This document shows positions 1 through 8,277 of a stretch of 44,694 nt of DNA, one piece after another. The notes under the pieces are model-generated. The model did no database searches. It saw nothing but the letters and a program-made list of their open reading frames with translations, and was not told the DNA's origin. Both the position numbers and the translations under genes were made by a program. Position 1 is the stretch's first letter. Every line of letters starts with the position of its first letter. The stretch lies in NCBI GenBank assembly GCA_012839095.1, contig DUOA01000098.1:1-44694 (forward strand), in the 5' to 3' direction. This stretch comes from Clostridiales bacterium (GTDB taxonomy: Bacteria; Bacillota; Clostridia; Caldicoprobacterales; DTU083).

Positions 1-3000
1 AGCGGTTCTAATCTATCATTAAAAAAACCAGCTACTGCTACTAGTGCATACCCAGGCGGCTATGGTCCGGATAAGGCTGTTGATGGTAATAATTCCACTT
101 TTTGGAGCACCAGAACTGCTGATAACATAGGCGAATGGTGGCAAGTTGATTTGGAAGAAAAATCAAAAATTAAAACAGTCGAGATCGTGTATAGGAATGT
201 TAATGGTAAATTTAATAATGTACCTAAAACAATAACATTCCAGGTAAGTGATGATGGAGAAAACTGGACTGATATAATTAGCAGAACAGACTATGTTCCT
301 ATAAATAATGAAACTCCTTTTAGTGATGAGCCATATTTATATATATTAAATACTGAGGGAAGGTATCTGCGGTTATTATTCGAGGATGGAGGTCAGAAGA
401 ACACTGAGACAGGAGGACCGATGACTTCCATCGCATTAGCTGAGGTTAGAGTATTTGAAGTAGAAATATCTTCAGCTAAAATTATGTCATTCAGTTTCAA
501 TGGTTTAGATGCTCATGACAAAGAAGAAAAAGTAGATGCAATTGGTAGAATATATGATTCAAATGAATATGGTACGGATAAGGTTATTCATGTAATTGTA
601 CCATACGGAGTAGATTTAACATCCTTAGCTGCAATATTTGCAGTAACACCTGGCGCCGAGGTTAAGGTGGAAGATGTATCACAACAAAGTGGTGTGACTA
701 CTAATGATTTTACAAAACCCGTAATATATACAGTAACTGGAGAAAACAGTTTAAAAACTACATATGCTGTAGTAGTTGAAGAACTATTATATAATCCTAA
801 CACTGACTGGTTAAAGGATTCAAAATATGGGGTTATGTTTCACTATCTATACGGGATGGCGGGTACTGGAAGCGGAGAATATAATCCTGAAGAATGGAAT
901 CAAATTGTAGATTCATTTAATGTAGAAAAATTTGTAGATCAAGTTGTGGAATCAGGTGCGGGATATGTAATATTTACACTTGGGCAGAATTCTGGTTATT
1001 ACTGTGCGCCTAATGATAAGTTCAATGAGTATACAGGTCTAGAGCCAGGTGAGAGGATGTCGCACAGGGACCTCATAATGGAAATGGCAGATGCTTTGCG
1101 GGAAAAAGGTAAAAAATTAATATTATATCTACCTTCACATCCAGCGGGTAATGATAGATTTGAGCCCTGGTTTGAGGAAGGGTTAGGTTGGCGTCCTCGA
1201 GCAGGTTCACACAATCCTACTACGGATGATCCAAGCAGATGGTATGATGTCATACGTTATTGGTCAGAAAGATATGGAGACAAACTTGCCGGATGGTGGT
1301 TTGATGGAGTATATTGGCCTCAAATACATGACTTCAAAGCATTTGCTGATGCTGCCAAAGCAGGTAACCCAAATAGGATTATAGCGTTTAATCCTGGTAT
1401 AACAATTGCAAAAGTTAGCGATTATCAAGATTATACAGCTGGAGAAATCAATCCTCCTGCAAAAAATTCTCCCTCAAATAGGTGGCATGAAGGGCTGCAA
1501 TGGCATATGCTGACATATATAGGTTCAACTTGGGGACAAGCAGGTGCAAGTTTTACAGATGAACAGTTGCTGTCTCTTGTGGAAAGAGTTAATGCTGGAG
1601 GTGGGGTTGTTACCTTTGATGCAAAAATAAGTTACGATGGCACTATAGATGAACAACATCTTAATCAATTAAAGCTGTTAAATTTAATTACTGCTGATGT
1701 TAAACTAAAAGTAAATGATAAGTATGGTCTTGCACTATCATATAATGAAAGTGCAGATTTAACATTAGAGGCATCAGCTGATATTGACTTGGATAGAGCT
1801 CAAGTATTCTTTGAAACAGATCAGCCTGATTATTTATCCATACAAAATAATACTATAACTGTAATAAAACGTGTAACTGATAGCATTCAAGCTAAAGTAT
1901 GGGCCAGGGTTGTTTTGGAAACGGGTGAAGAAATATTAACAAATAGAGTAGTTATATATATTTCAAGGAAAAATCTAGCATTAAATAAACCTGCAACTGC
2001 TACTAGTGAACATAGTAAATATCCATACTGCCCAGCAGGTAATGCTGTTGATGGAGACAGTCTCACTATCTGGAGTACTGAAACTGCTGATAACATAGGC
2101 GAATGGTGGCAGGTTGATATGGGAAGAAAATCAGAAATAGGTACAGTAGAAATCATGTTTAGGAATGTAGATGGCAAGTTTAATAATGTACCTAAAACAA
2201 TAACATTCCAGATGAGTGATGATGGAAAAAATTGGACTGATATAATTAGCAAAACAGACAATGTTCCTATAAATGGCGAAACATCTTATAGTGATCAGCC
2301 ATATTCTTACACATTAAATGCTCAAGGAAGGTATCTGCGATTATTATTTGAAGATGGGGGTCAGAAGGACACTGTGACAGGAGGACCGATGAGTTCCATC
2401 GCATTAGCAGAGGTAAGAGTATATGAATTAGAAGCAGAAGATGAGCAATTAACAGAAGTAACGCTATCAGCTGATAAAACAACTGTAAGACCGGGAGAAT
2501 CGATCTCATTAACTTTAACCGGTGTTATGAGTGATGGCTCTGAGGCCGATCTTGCTAAAGCTGATATAGAATATAAGAGCAGTCATCCACAATTTGCAAA
2601 TATAGAAAGTAATGGAAATCTTTTTATAGCTGAGGATGTAGGTGATATAAGAGAGATAGAGGTATGGGCTAATGTAACGCTGGAAGGAAAGGTTGTTCAG
2701 TCAAATATAGTGGTTATTAATATAGAAGTATCTGAACCCACAGTTGACAAATCCAGGTTGAATGAAGTTATAGAAGCAGCTAAAGCATTGAAAGCCTCTG
2801 ATTATACAAAAGAAAGCTGGAGTATCCTCGAAAGCAATTTGATAGATGCATTACTGGTTCTGGAGAATGAAGACGCATCTCAGGCTGATGTTGATGAAGC
2901 TCTTGAAGCGCTTATGGCTGCCATGGATGGTTTGGCTGAAATGACTGTAGAAGATCCCGGCGAAGAGGACGAAGATGATGATAAGCCACCTAAAACAGGG

Positions 3001-3099
3001 GATGAAGCAATATTTCTACCCTATATGATTTTGTTTGTAATATCCGGCGCCACCTTACTATATATATTTGTGCGCAAAAAAACTAAAAAGCCATGTTAA
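1..3099 (+). CDS. Cell-wall-anchored GH29-like glycosidase (alpha-L-fucosidase family), 5' truncated
   Basis: The reading frame is open from base 1, so the N-terminus and any signal peptide lie outside the window; the ATG at 151 is internal. Visible order: end of an F5/8 type C (discoidin) carbohydrate-binding domain (residues 1-155), a DUF5018-like beta domain (about 160-262), a GH29-like catalytic barrel (about 265-570), an Ig-like stretch, a second F5/8C domain (about 656-800), another Ig-like domain, a FIVAR helical module, then PPKTG, a hydrophobic helix and a basic tail. The last three are a sortase signal of the (S/P)PxTG kind. Asp435 in WWFDG sits where GH29 enzymes carry the nucleophile. 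The usual HHDGF-type motif is not recognisable (GQNSGYY instead), so fucose specificity is unsure. The product should act outside the cell on glycans. The gene is visibly more AT-rich than the rest of the window, suggesting acquisition. Confidence 0.8.
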   Translation, partial: SGSNLSLKKPATATSAYPGGYGPDKAVDGNNSTFWSTRTADNIGEWWQVDLEEKSKIKTVEIVYRNVNGKFNNVPKTITFQVSDDGENWTDIISRTDYVPINNETPFSDEPYLYILNTEGRYLRLLFEDGGQKNTETGGPMTSIALAEVRVFEVEISSAKIMSFSFNGLDAHDKEEKVDAIGRIYDSNEYGTDKVIHVIVPYGVDLTSLAAIFAVTPGAEVKVEDVSQQSGVTTNDFTKPVIYTVTGENSLKTTYAVVVEELLYNPNTDWLKDSKYGVMFHYLYGMAGTGSGEYNPEEWNQIVDSFNVEKFVDQVVESGAGYVIFTLGQNSGYYCAPNDKFNEYTGLEPGERMSHRDLIMEMADALREKGKKLILYLPSHPAGNDRFEPWFEEGLGWRPRAGSHNPTTDDPSRWYDVIRYWSERYGDKLAGWWFDGVYWPQIHDFKAFADAAKAGNPNRIIAFNPGITIAKVSDYQDYTAGEINPPAKNSPSNRWHEGLQWHMLTYIGSTWGQAGASFTDEQLLSLVERVNAGGGVVTFDAKISYDGTIDEQHLNQLKLLNLITADVKLKVNDKYGLALSYNESADLTLEASADIDLDRAQVFFETDQPDYLSIQNNTITVIKRVTDSIQAKVWARVVLETGEEILTNRVVIYISRKNLALNKPATATSEHSKYPYCPAGNAVDGDSLTIWSTETADNIGEWWQVDMGRKSEIGTVEIMFRNVDGKFNNVPKTITFQMSDDGKNWTDIISKTDNVPINGETSYSDQPYSYTLNAQGRYLRLLFEDGGQKDTVTGGPMSSIALAEVRVYELEAEDEQLTEVTLSADKTTVRPGESISLTLTGVMSDGSEADLAKADIEYKSSHPQFANIESNGNLFIAEDVGDIREIEVWANVTLEGKVVQSNIVVINIEVSEPTVDKSRLNEVIEAAKALKASDYTKESWSILESNLIDALLVLENEDASQADVDEALEALMAAMDGLAEMTVEDPGEEDEDDDKPPKTGDEAIFLPYMILFVISGATLLYIFVRKKTKKPC
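10..450 (+). repeat. Direct repeat copy 1 (F5/8C domain coding segment)
   Basis: This segment and 1972-2420 are near-identical direct repeats inside the glycosidase gene, offset by 1962 bases at the start and 1968 further on (a two-codon indel). Both encode an F5/8C domain with the shared stretch GEWWQVD. The high nucleotide identity points to recent internal duplication or gene conversion. Confidence 0.8.
1972..2420 (+). repeat. Direct repeat copy 2 (F5/8C domain coding segment)
   Basis: Second copy of the F5/8C-coding repeat, complete in this window. It retains long identical runs with copy 1 (for example around 2086-2120 against 118-152), so recombination between the two would delete the catalytic domain in frame. 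Confidence 0.8.
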
Positions 3100-3213
3100 G
3101 GTTATTTTGCGATTTGTGTCTAACCAAAAATGCAGCTACAAGATATAGTATGATATTGATTTGCCGGCAAGGAGGATAGGGCACACTAAACAACCATGTC
3201 GGGTTTGTAAACG

Positions 3214-3241
3214 GGCGGCACTTGACTGTGTCGCCTTTTTT
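3214..3241 (+). terminator. Rho-independent terminator after the glycosidase
   Basis: The stem GGCGGCAC (3214-3221) pairs fully with GTGTCGCC (3228-3235), with one G-U pair and a six-base loop, followed by six T residues. It ends the glycosidase transcript about 115 bases after its stop codon. Confidence 0.85.
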
Positions 3242-3254
3242 CGTGTGAGTATTC

Positions 3255-3573
3255 TTGACTAGTTTGAGCCACCTGTCCGGTCAAAGTGAGCCATCATTCC
3301 TGCCAGAGTAAGAAAACAAAAAGATAAACCTAATGTGAAGGTTCAGTAGGCAAAATTTCTACTTGGATTACTGCAGCACTACGCAATAAACAGTTTTCCT
3401 CTTTCTGAATTAAACTGGTCCATCAAGACAAAACTTCGAGAATTTATCCTTGACGCTATCATAATTGACATTAGTGCAGGATAGGGCATATAATCGATAC
3501 TATAAGTGAATAGATGTCATATTCCGACACTGGCGGCATCTGACTGAACGAACAATCTCAGGGAGAGGTCTTT
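3255..3573. other. Gene-free stretch with a possible insertion-sequence scar
   Basis: No full gene is visible between the terminator and the PHP gene. At 3263-3293 two GAGCCA motifs flank a GTCCGGTCAAAG block; repeated boxes of this look occur at the ends of IS21-type elements in Clostridia, by recollection of the family rather than a search. A stop-free run at 3350-3484 (44 codons, no start with a ribosome site) could be a fragment of a lost gene, which I could not identify. AGGATAGGGCA occurs twice, near 3174 and 3479. Confidence 0.3.
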
Positions 3574-4302
3574 TTGCATAAACTATATAAATATGAGACA
3601 CATTTGCATACTTCTGAAGTCAGCAGATGTGCTGTTAATACAGGGGCTGAAATGGCCAGAGCATATAAGCAGGCGGGATTCACCGGTATTTTCGTAACCG
3701 ATCATTTTGTAAACGGCAATTGTGCTGTTCCTTCTGATTTAAGCTGGGAGCAGCAGATGAACTTATTTGTTCAGGGTTTTGAAAATGCCAGGGCGGAGGG
3801 AGAGAAAATCGGCCTGGATGTCTTTTTTGCCTGGGAGTATGGAAATCCGCCTACCGGTGAGGATTATCTCACCTACAACCTGGATAAGGAATTTCTGCTG
3901 GCCCATCCCCATCTGTGCAGTCTGTCCTTTGAGGAGTATTCCGAATTGGTAGGTAAAAACGGCGGCCTAATCATCCATGCCCATCCCTACCGGATAGCTT
4001 CCTACATTACTATTCCCCCCAATCCCAGGGCTGATCTGATAGACGGAGTGGAGGTCAACAATACGGTATCTGACTCCGTACGCGACCAAAACCATCTGGC
4101 ATGGGAACTGGCCAGGGAGCATCCGCATCTGATAAGAACATCCGGTACCGACATTCACAGCACAGATGGAATCGGCCTGGGAGGAATGGCTTTCCCTTAT
4201 CGGATAGAAAGCAGCAGTCATTTTGTGGAGGCTTTGCGTGCAGGGGATGGATATTTGATTATAGACGGAGAAGTTACGGATATGGAAGGAAGACCCATAT
4301 AG
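3574..4302 (+). CDS. PHP domain metal-dependent phosphoesterase
   Basis: A 242-residue PHP-fold hydrolase, the superfamily that includes histidinol phosphatase and polymerase-associated exonucleases. Metal-ligand motifs run in order: HLH (residues 10-12), TDH near 42-44, the acidic WEYG segment, HAHP in the middle and GTDIHS near the C-terminus. The start is TTG at 3574, chosen because GAGAGG (3563-3568) lies five bases upstream and no ATG serves. The length fits stand-alone PHP proteins. The substrate cannot be told: phosphoesters of sugars, nucleotides or histidinol phosphate are all possible, and there are no histidine genes nearby. It is followed 21 bases later by a DUF5685 gene on the same strand, so the two are probably co-transcribed. 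Confidence 0.85.
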   Translation: MHKLYKYETHLHTSEVSRCAVNTGAEMARAYKQAGFTGIFVTDHFVNGNCAVPSDLSWEQQMNLFVQGFENARAEGEKIGLDVFFAWEYGNPPTGEDYLTYNLDKEFLLAHPHLCSLSFEEYSELVGKNGGLIIHAHPYRIASYITIPPNPRADLIDGVEVNNTVSDSVRDQNHLAWELAREHPHLIRTSGTDIHSTDGIGLGGMAFPYRIESSSHFVEALRAGDGYLIIDGEVTDMEGRPI

Positions 4303-4323
4303 CAGAGGGGATTTGTTAGCAGC

Positions 4324-5223
4324 ATGTTTGGATATATAGTGCCGGATAAACCCGAGCTTAAAATTCGGGAATATGAAATATACAAAGCCTGTTACTGCGG
4401 TGTCTGCAAGGCAATAAAGAGAAGGCACGGGAATATTCCCAGGCTGACCCTGACTTACGATACGGCTTTTTTAGCCTTGCTGCTGACTTCTTTAGCAGAT
4501 GAAGAACCACATATTAAGGACGCCGGATGTATATTGCATCCTTTAAAAAGAAGGAAAATCATAGAGAATAATGAAGTATTAAGTTATGCAGCAGACATGA
4601 ATGTGCTCTTGTCCTGGCTGAATCTGAAGGATAAATGGGAGGATGATCGTTCCCTTCCGGCCTTTGCGGGCATGGCAGCCCTGAAAGCGGCTTACCAAAG
4701 GGTTAAGGAAGAATATCCGGAAAAGAGCCGCATTATTCATCACAGGCTGGAGGAGCTTGCAGGGCTTGAAAGGAACCGCTGCAACTCAGTTGATCAGGCA
4801 GCAGAGCCTTTCGCCAGGCTGATGGAAGAAGTTGCCCTGTACCCTCCGCTCTGCAGCAGCCAAAAGAACGATACCATTCTCAGATGGCTGGGCTACCATA
4901 TGGGAAAATGGCTTTATACCATTGATGCCCTGGATGATTTGGAGAAGGACATTAAAAACAATGCCTACAATCCATTTCTGCTGCAGTATAACTATCAGGG
5001 AGAGGACCTGGACACTTTCCGCAGCCGTCTGCTCCCGAATGCAGAGTTTATTCTTATCCATACCCTGGGTGAGATTGCCAAAAGCTTTGAATTGCTTTCG
5101 TTTAAGCGTCTTAAGGATATAAGCGGAAATATCATCTATCTGGGCATGCAAAAAAAGACGGAGCATATATTGGGAAGGGGAAAATATATTGAGGGATCCG
5201 TACGAAGTATTGGAAATCAATAA
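4324..5223 (+). CDS. DUF5685 family protein
   Basis: A 299-residue, mostly alpha-helical protein matching the DUF5685 family as I recall it: an N-terminal YCGVC dicysteine motif close to residue 24, a [10 protein letters not shown] helix, and a C-terminal segment with spaced acidic residues ([14 protein letters not shown] around residue 200). The acidic segment resembles the second Asp-rich helix of all-alpha prenyl-transferring enzymes, but that is inference only. No signal peptide or clear membrane helix is seen. The 3' end overlaps the start of the J-domain gene by 35 bases, implying translational coupling and a joint function. The role of the family is unknown to me. Confidence 0.75.
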   Translation: MFGYIVPDKPELKIREYEIYKACYCGVCKAIKRRHGNIPRLTLTYDTAFLALLLTSLADEEPHIKDAGCILHPLKRRKIIENNEVLSYAADMNVLLSWLNLKDKWEDDRSLPAFAGMAALKAAYQRVKEEYPEKSRIIHHRLEELAGLERNRCNSVDQAAEPFARLMEEVALYPPLCSSQKNDTILRWLGYHMGKWLYTIDALDDLEKDIKNNAYNPFLLQYNYQGEDLDTFRSRLLPNAEFILIHTLGEIAKSFELLSFKRLKDISGNIIYLGMQKKTEHILGRGKYIEGSVRSIGNQ

Positions 5224-5797
5224 AGGGGCAGGCAAAGAGGAAATTCAGAAGGCTTACCGCAGGCTGGTCAAAAAATATCATCCGGATCAGTACAGGAATC
5301 ACCCCCTGGAAAAGCTTGCAGAGGAAAAGATGGCTGAGATAAATGCAGCCTATGATTACTTAATGAAAAACGGAGCGGGGGATTACTACAAGGGCAGCGG
5401 ACAAAGCCGGGGAGGCGGCAGGGAATACGATGATTCCTTTTTTCAGCGGATCAGAATGCTGATAAGCAATGGAGACTATCATACTGCCGAGCAGCTGCTG
5501 GACCAGTCCAGTACCCGGACTGCCGAGTGGTATTATCTGAAGGGAATCATATACCAGCGAAAGGGCTGGTATGGTCAGGCATTATCACATCTGCAGACAG
5601 CAGTCAATATGGAACCGGGCAATGCGGAATATCGCAGCACCCTAAATGCTATGAATTATGACAACAGGGTTTACAAGGAGCGATCCAGCCAGTACGGCGG
5701 CCGGGATGTAGATGACCTGTGCACCATTTGTCAGTGCCTGATTTGCACCGACTGCTGCTGTGAATGCATGGGAAGCGACTTTATTACCTGTTGCTGA
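5189..5797 (+). CDS. J-domain protein with TPR repeats and a Cys-rich tail
   Basis: A 202-residue co-chaperone-like protein. The N-terminus is a J domain (residues 1-65) with the HPD tripeptide at 31-33 that stimulates Hsp70 (DnaK) ATPase. A Gly/Arg-rich linker follows, then one or two TPR-like helical pairs (about 95-150), then a tail with about ten cysteines in the last 30 residues, in CxxC, CxxC and CCC groupings. It lacks the DnaJ zinc-finger and substrate domains, so it is a specialised J protein and not the housekeeping dnaJ. The start is TTG at 5189 with GGAAGGGG (5172-5179) at good distance. The overlap with the DUF5685 gene suggests that protein is its client or partner. Confidence 0.85.
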   Translation: MRDPYEVLEINKGAGKEEIQKAYRRLVKKYHPDQYRNHPLEKLAEEKMAEINAAYDYLMKNGAGDYYKGSGQSRGGGREYDDSFFQRIRMLISNGDYHTAEQLLDQSSTRTAEWYYLKGIIYQRKGWYGQALSHLQTAVNMEPGNAEYRSTLNAMNYDNRVYKERSSQYGGRDVDDLCTICQCLICTDCCCECMGSDFITCC

Positions 5798-5822
5798 CAT
5801 TTGGAGTTTATTTGAAGAGCAT

Positions 5823-5857
5823 ATTGCAGGAATAACTATAATTGCAGGAATACTATA
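5823..5857 (+). repeat. Short tandem repeat, about 17 bases x 2
   Basis: ATTGCAGGAATAACTATA (5823-5840) is followed directly by ATTGCAGGAATACTATA (5841-5857), one base shorter. It lies in the gap after the J-domain gene. No function is evident. Confidence 0.75.
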
Positions 5858-5992
5858 AATGTACTGTGGCAATACATTACTCAAGTTATTTTAGTAGACA
5901 TATATTGTTGGAATACCTATATGAAATGTAATGTAAACCGTGAGTTTTTATGCATTGATGCATTTCATTGGTAAGAAACCGATGGAAAATAA

Positions 5993-6025
5993 GAAGTTGT
6001 AAAGAAGTTGGAAAGAAATTGGAAA
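5993..6025 (+). repeat. Tandem 11-base repeat x 3 ahead of a membrane protein gene
   Basis: Three consecutive units (GAAGTTGTAAA, GAAGTTGGAAA, GAAATTGGAAA) run up to about 20 bases before the start codon at 6046. Being purine-rich and close to the ribosome site, unit number could affect translation or spacing; this is inference. Confidence 0.75.
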
Positions 6026-6045
6026 GAAAGAACAGGGGCAGGTAA

Positions 6046-6636
6046 ATGAAAGGAAGACCGGGAAGCAGCAGAAAATATAAAACTAAAGAGCGGCATAGCA
6101 GGCAGCCCGGCAGGGCAGGCAGCCGGTCAGGGAAATCCGTAAAGACAGCTCTCGGAGGTATCCTTCTGGCACTTACTGTGCTGGTTTTGTATGCAGAATC
6201 CCTTGCTCCTGCCGGCAGGCTGTCCCTCTTTGCCTTAAGCTCCTTTTTTGTTTCGATTATCATTATGGAAACTGGCCTTAAAGCCGGCTGGCTCTTTTAT
6301 ATCGGAACCTCTCTGCTTTCCTTTTTCATTGTGCCCGATAAGTTGGGCTTACTCCCATACTTTATGTTTTTCGGCCTGTATGGGCTTATCAAATGCTATG
6401 CTGAGAAAATAAAAAACCGTACAGGGGAATATCTTCTGAAACTGATTTTTTTTAACTTGAATCTTGCCTTGGCTTATTTTCTGGCAAGTGCACTCTTCAT
6501 GGCACAGGTACGGATAAAACTGTCCCTGTGGCTGGTTATTCCTATCTTGGAAACGGCTTTTATAGTTTACGATTACGTGTATTCGATCTTCATACAAGTA
6601 TACCGGGAAAGAATAAGGAAGGCTTTGAGGCTTTGA
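6046..6636 (+). CDS. Uncharacterised multi-spanning membrane protein
   Basis: A 196-residue protein of unknown function. The first 35 residues are strongly basic and hydrophilic (Lys, Arg, Gly and Ser rich), followed by about five or six hydrophobic segments (near residues 37-52, 60-75, 80-95, 103-115, 138-155 and 165-180) and a basic C-terminus. Charge distribution suggests the N-terminus is cytoplasmic. The ATG at 6046 is preceded by a weak AGGGGCAGG ribosome site. The gene ends 37 bases from the convergent acetyltransferase gene. It is not clearly linked to the J-domain cluster upstream, from which about 250 bases separate it. I do not recognise a family with confidence. Confidence 0.65.
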   Translation: MKGRPGSSRKYKTKERHSRQPGRAGSRSGKSVKTALGGILLALTVLVLYAESLAPAGRLSLFALSSFFVSIIIMETGLKAGWLFYIGTSLLSFFIVPDKLGLLPYFMFFGLYGLIKCYAEKIKNRTGEYLLKLIFFNLNLALAYFLASALFMAQVRIKLSLWLVIPILETAFIVYDYVYSIFIQVYRERIRKALRL

Positions 6637-6673
6637 TTTTGTGAGGCTTTGAGCTTTAGCTTTTTACATCGTT

Positions 6674-7180
6674 TTATTTCAATATTTTCTCGTATGCCAG
6701 TCTTTTGCTGCCATCATTTAAATAGATTACGCCGCAGTATATAAAGCCGCATTTCTCCAGAAACCGCCGCATGGGCCGGTTATCCTCATGAGTATCTATT
6801 TTTATGCTGTATACGCCTCTTTTAAGGCAAAGCTTTTCTATATGCTTCATCATGGTAACAGCCGCTCCTTTATTTCTGTATGCAGAGGATACTGCTACCC
6901 GGTGCACTGCAGCATATTCTCCCTCCGTCAGCCATTGTCCCTGGTAGATCCTGTCATAGCTTGTTTCTCCGTCGAAGAATATGGCCGCGGTCCCGGCAGT
7001 AACAGTGCCATCAAGCAGAACATAGCCGCAGCCTTTCACTATGTCATCTTTTATTTGATTCTCATCAGGATAGCCATCCTGCCATTGATCAAGCCTGTTT
7101 TCCCTCATATACTTCTGGGCCTGTCTTATGATCTTCATAACAGCCGGCAGATCTGTCATATTGGATTTACGAAATTCCAT
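6674..7180 (-). CDS. GNAT family N-acetyltransferase
   Basis: A 168-residue acetyl-CoA-dependent acetyltransferase of the GNAT fold, encoded on the minus strand. The N-terminal strand-helix pattern (FRKSNMTDLPAV) is typical. The acetyl-CoA-binding motif A runs VHRVAVSSAYRNKGAA, giving the R/Q-x-x-G-x-A type pyrophosphate loop, and the C-terminus has the common FLEKCGF-Y-G signature. Length is ordinary for the family. The acceptor substrate cannot be predicted. It is convergent with the membrane protein gene at 6046 and divergent from the ABC exporter operon at 7543. Confidence 0.85.
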   Translation of the reverse strand: MEFRKSNMTDLPAVMKIIRQAQKYMRENRLDQWQDGYPDENQIKDDIVKGCGYVLLDGTVTAGTAAIFFDGETSYDRIYQGQWLTEGEYAAVHRVAVSSAYRNKGAAVTMMKHIEKLCLKRGVYSIKIDTHEDNRPMRRFLEKCGFIYCGVIYLNDGSKRLAYEKILK

Positions 7181-7344
7181 AATTATTGCTCCTTAATGCA
7201 TATCTGATAGTTCTCATTGCAAATCTCATATATGTTCATCTTTCTTCATAATGCATGGAATAACACACGGTAAAATTTTATAATACGCTTAAAAAGCGAT
7301 ACCAACATTTTATCAATAAGTCAGGAAAAAAGAAACAAATGAGT

Positions 7345-7374
7345 GGGACAAATCTTCACAATGTGTTATATAAT
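7345..7374 (+). promoter_or_regulatory. Candidate promoter of the NatAB-like operon
   Basis: A perfect -10 box TATAAT lies at 7369-7374. GGGACA (7345-7350) is a poor -35 at an 18-base spacing. Transcription from here would give a leader of about 160 bases before the ATPase gene. Confidence 0.45.
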
Positions 7375-7392
7375 AGACAAAGTATCATATAA

Positions 7393-7499
7393 GCATATGT
7401 GTTTCGGGCTTTTCCACAAACATATGCAAAACATATTCATCCGTCAGCTCGAACCCCCTTTGTACCGCTTTAACAAGGGAGTTTAGAGCTGTTAAGCGG
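7393..7499 (+). promoter_or_regulatory. Structured leader with two competing hairpins
   Basis: A first hairpin joins GCATATG (7393-7399) with CATATGC (7421-7427). Downstream, CCCTTTGT (7456-7463) can pair with ACAAGGG (7473-7479), while CCGCTTTAACA (7465-7475) can pair with TGTTAAGCGG (7490-7499), each with one bulge. The two share bases 7473-7475 and are largely exclusive. It matches no riboswitch class I know. Confidence 0.4.
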
Positions 7500-7542
7500 G
7501 CCATGAACAAAAACTAAACTATAACTATAACAACAGGGGAAG

Positions 7543-8277
7543 GTGAAGATTTTGCTGGAAACCCGCCATCTTACCAAGCATTTTGGGGAAATAGCCGCAG
7601 TGGAGGGAATAAGCTTTTCTGTGGGCAGAGGTGAGGTATACGGTTTATTGGGGGAAAATGGAGCGGGAAAAACCACCACACTTCGTATGCTGGCCACCAT
7701 GCTGCAGCCTACATCAGGAAGTGCCACCCTGGCCGGTTATGACCTGGTCACCCAGCCGGAACAGGTTCGAAGCCGCATCGGCATTCTCTTCGGAGGTGAC
7801 AGCGGCCTCTATGATCGACTGACCGCAGCAGAAAACATTGCCTATTTCGGCCGGCTCAACAATATGGAGGAGGCGCAGCTTGAGGAAAGAATCCGGGAGC
7901 TGGCCCGGATATTCGATATGGAGGAATACATAGACAGAAGGGCAGGCAAGCTTTCCAAGGGAATGAAGCAGAAGGTGGCCTTTGCCAGGTCCATAGTACA
8001 TAATCCGGATATCATGCTTTTTGATGAGCCCACCTCAGGCCTGGATGTCGGAGCCACCCGCAATGTGCATGAGTTTATCATGGATTGCAGGGAGCAGGGA
8101 AAGACCATCGTTTTTTCCAGTCATACCATGAGCGAAGTTGAAAAGCTGTGCGATAGGATAGGAATTATTCACAAGGGCAGACTGGTTGCCCAAAATAGCG
8201 TAGCCGGGCTGCGGGAAGAGTTCCAGGGGAAAAACCTGGAGGATATTTTTGTGGAACTGGCAGGTGATGAAAGATGA
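7543..8277 (+). CDS. natA: ABC transporter ATP-binding protein, NatA-like
   Basis: A 244-residue ABC ATPase that energises the permease encoded next. It carries a Walker A (GENGAGKTT, about residues 37-45), the signature LSKGMKQK, a Walker B ending LFDEPTSGLD and the switch His in FSSHTMSEVE. The closest family I recognise is NatA, the sodium-exporting ATPase, though related ATPases export antibiotics or peptides. Start choice: GTG at 7543 abuts the GGGGAAGG ribosome site (7536-7543), too close, so the in-frame TTG at 7552, eight bases from it, is a more plausible start and would remove three residues. The 3' end overlaps the permease gene by four bases (ATGA). Confidence 0.85.
   Translation: MKILLETRHLTKHFGEIAAVEGISFSVGRGEVYGLLGENGAGKTTTLRMLATMLQPTSGSATLAGYDLVTQPEQVRSRIGILFGGDSGLYDRLTAAENIAYFGRLNNMEEAQLEERIRELARIFDMEEYIDRRAGKLSKGMKQKVAFARSIVHNPDIMLFDEPTSGLDVGATRNVHEFIMDCREQGKTIVFSSHTMSEVEKLCDRIGIIHKGRLVAQNSVAGLREEFQGKNLEDIFVELAGDER

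Noticed and set aside
5823-6025. Clustered short repeats resembling a CRISPR array
   Set aside because: Units are adjacent with no spacers and differ in length; no cas genes are present. They are simple tandem repeats.
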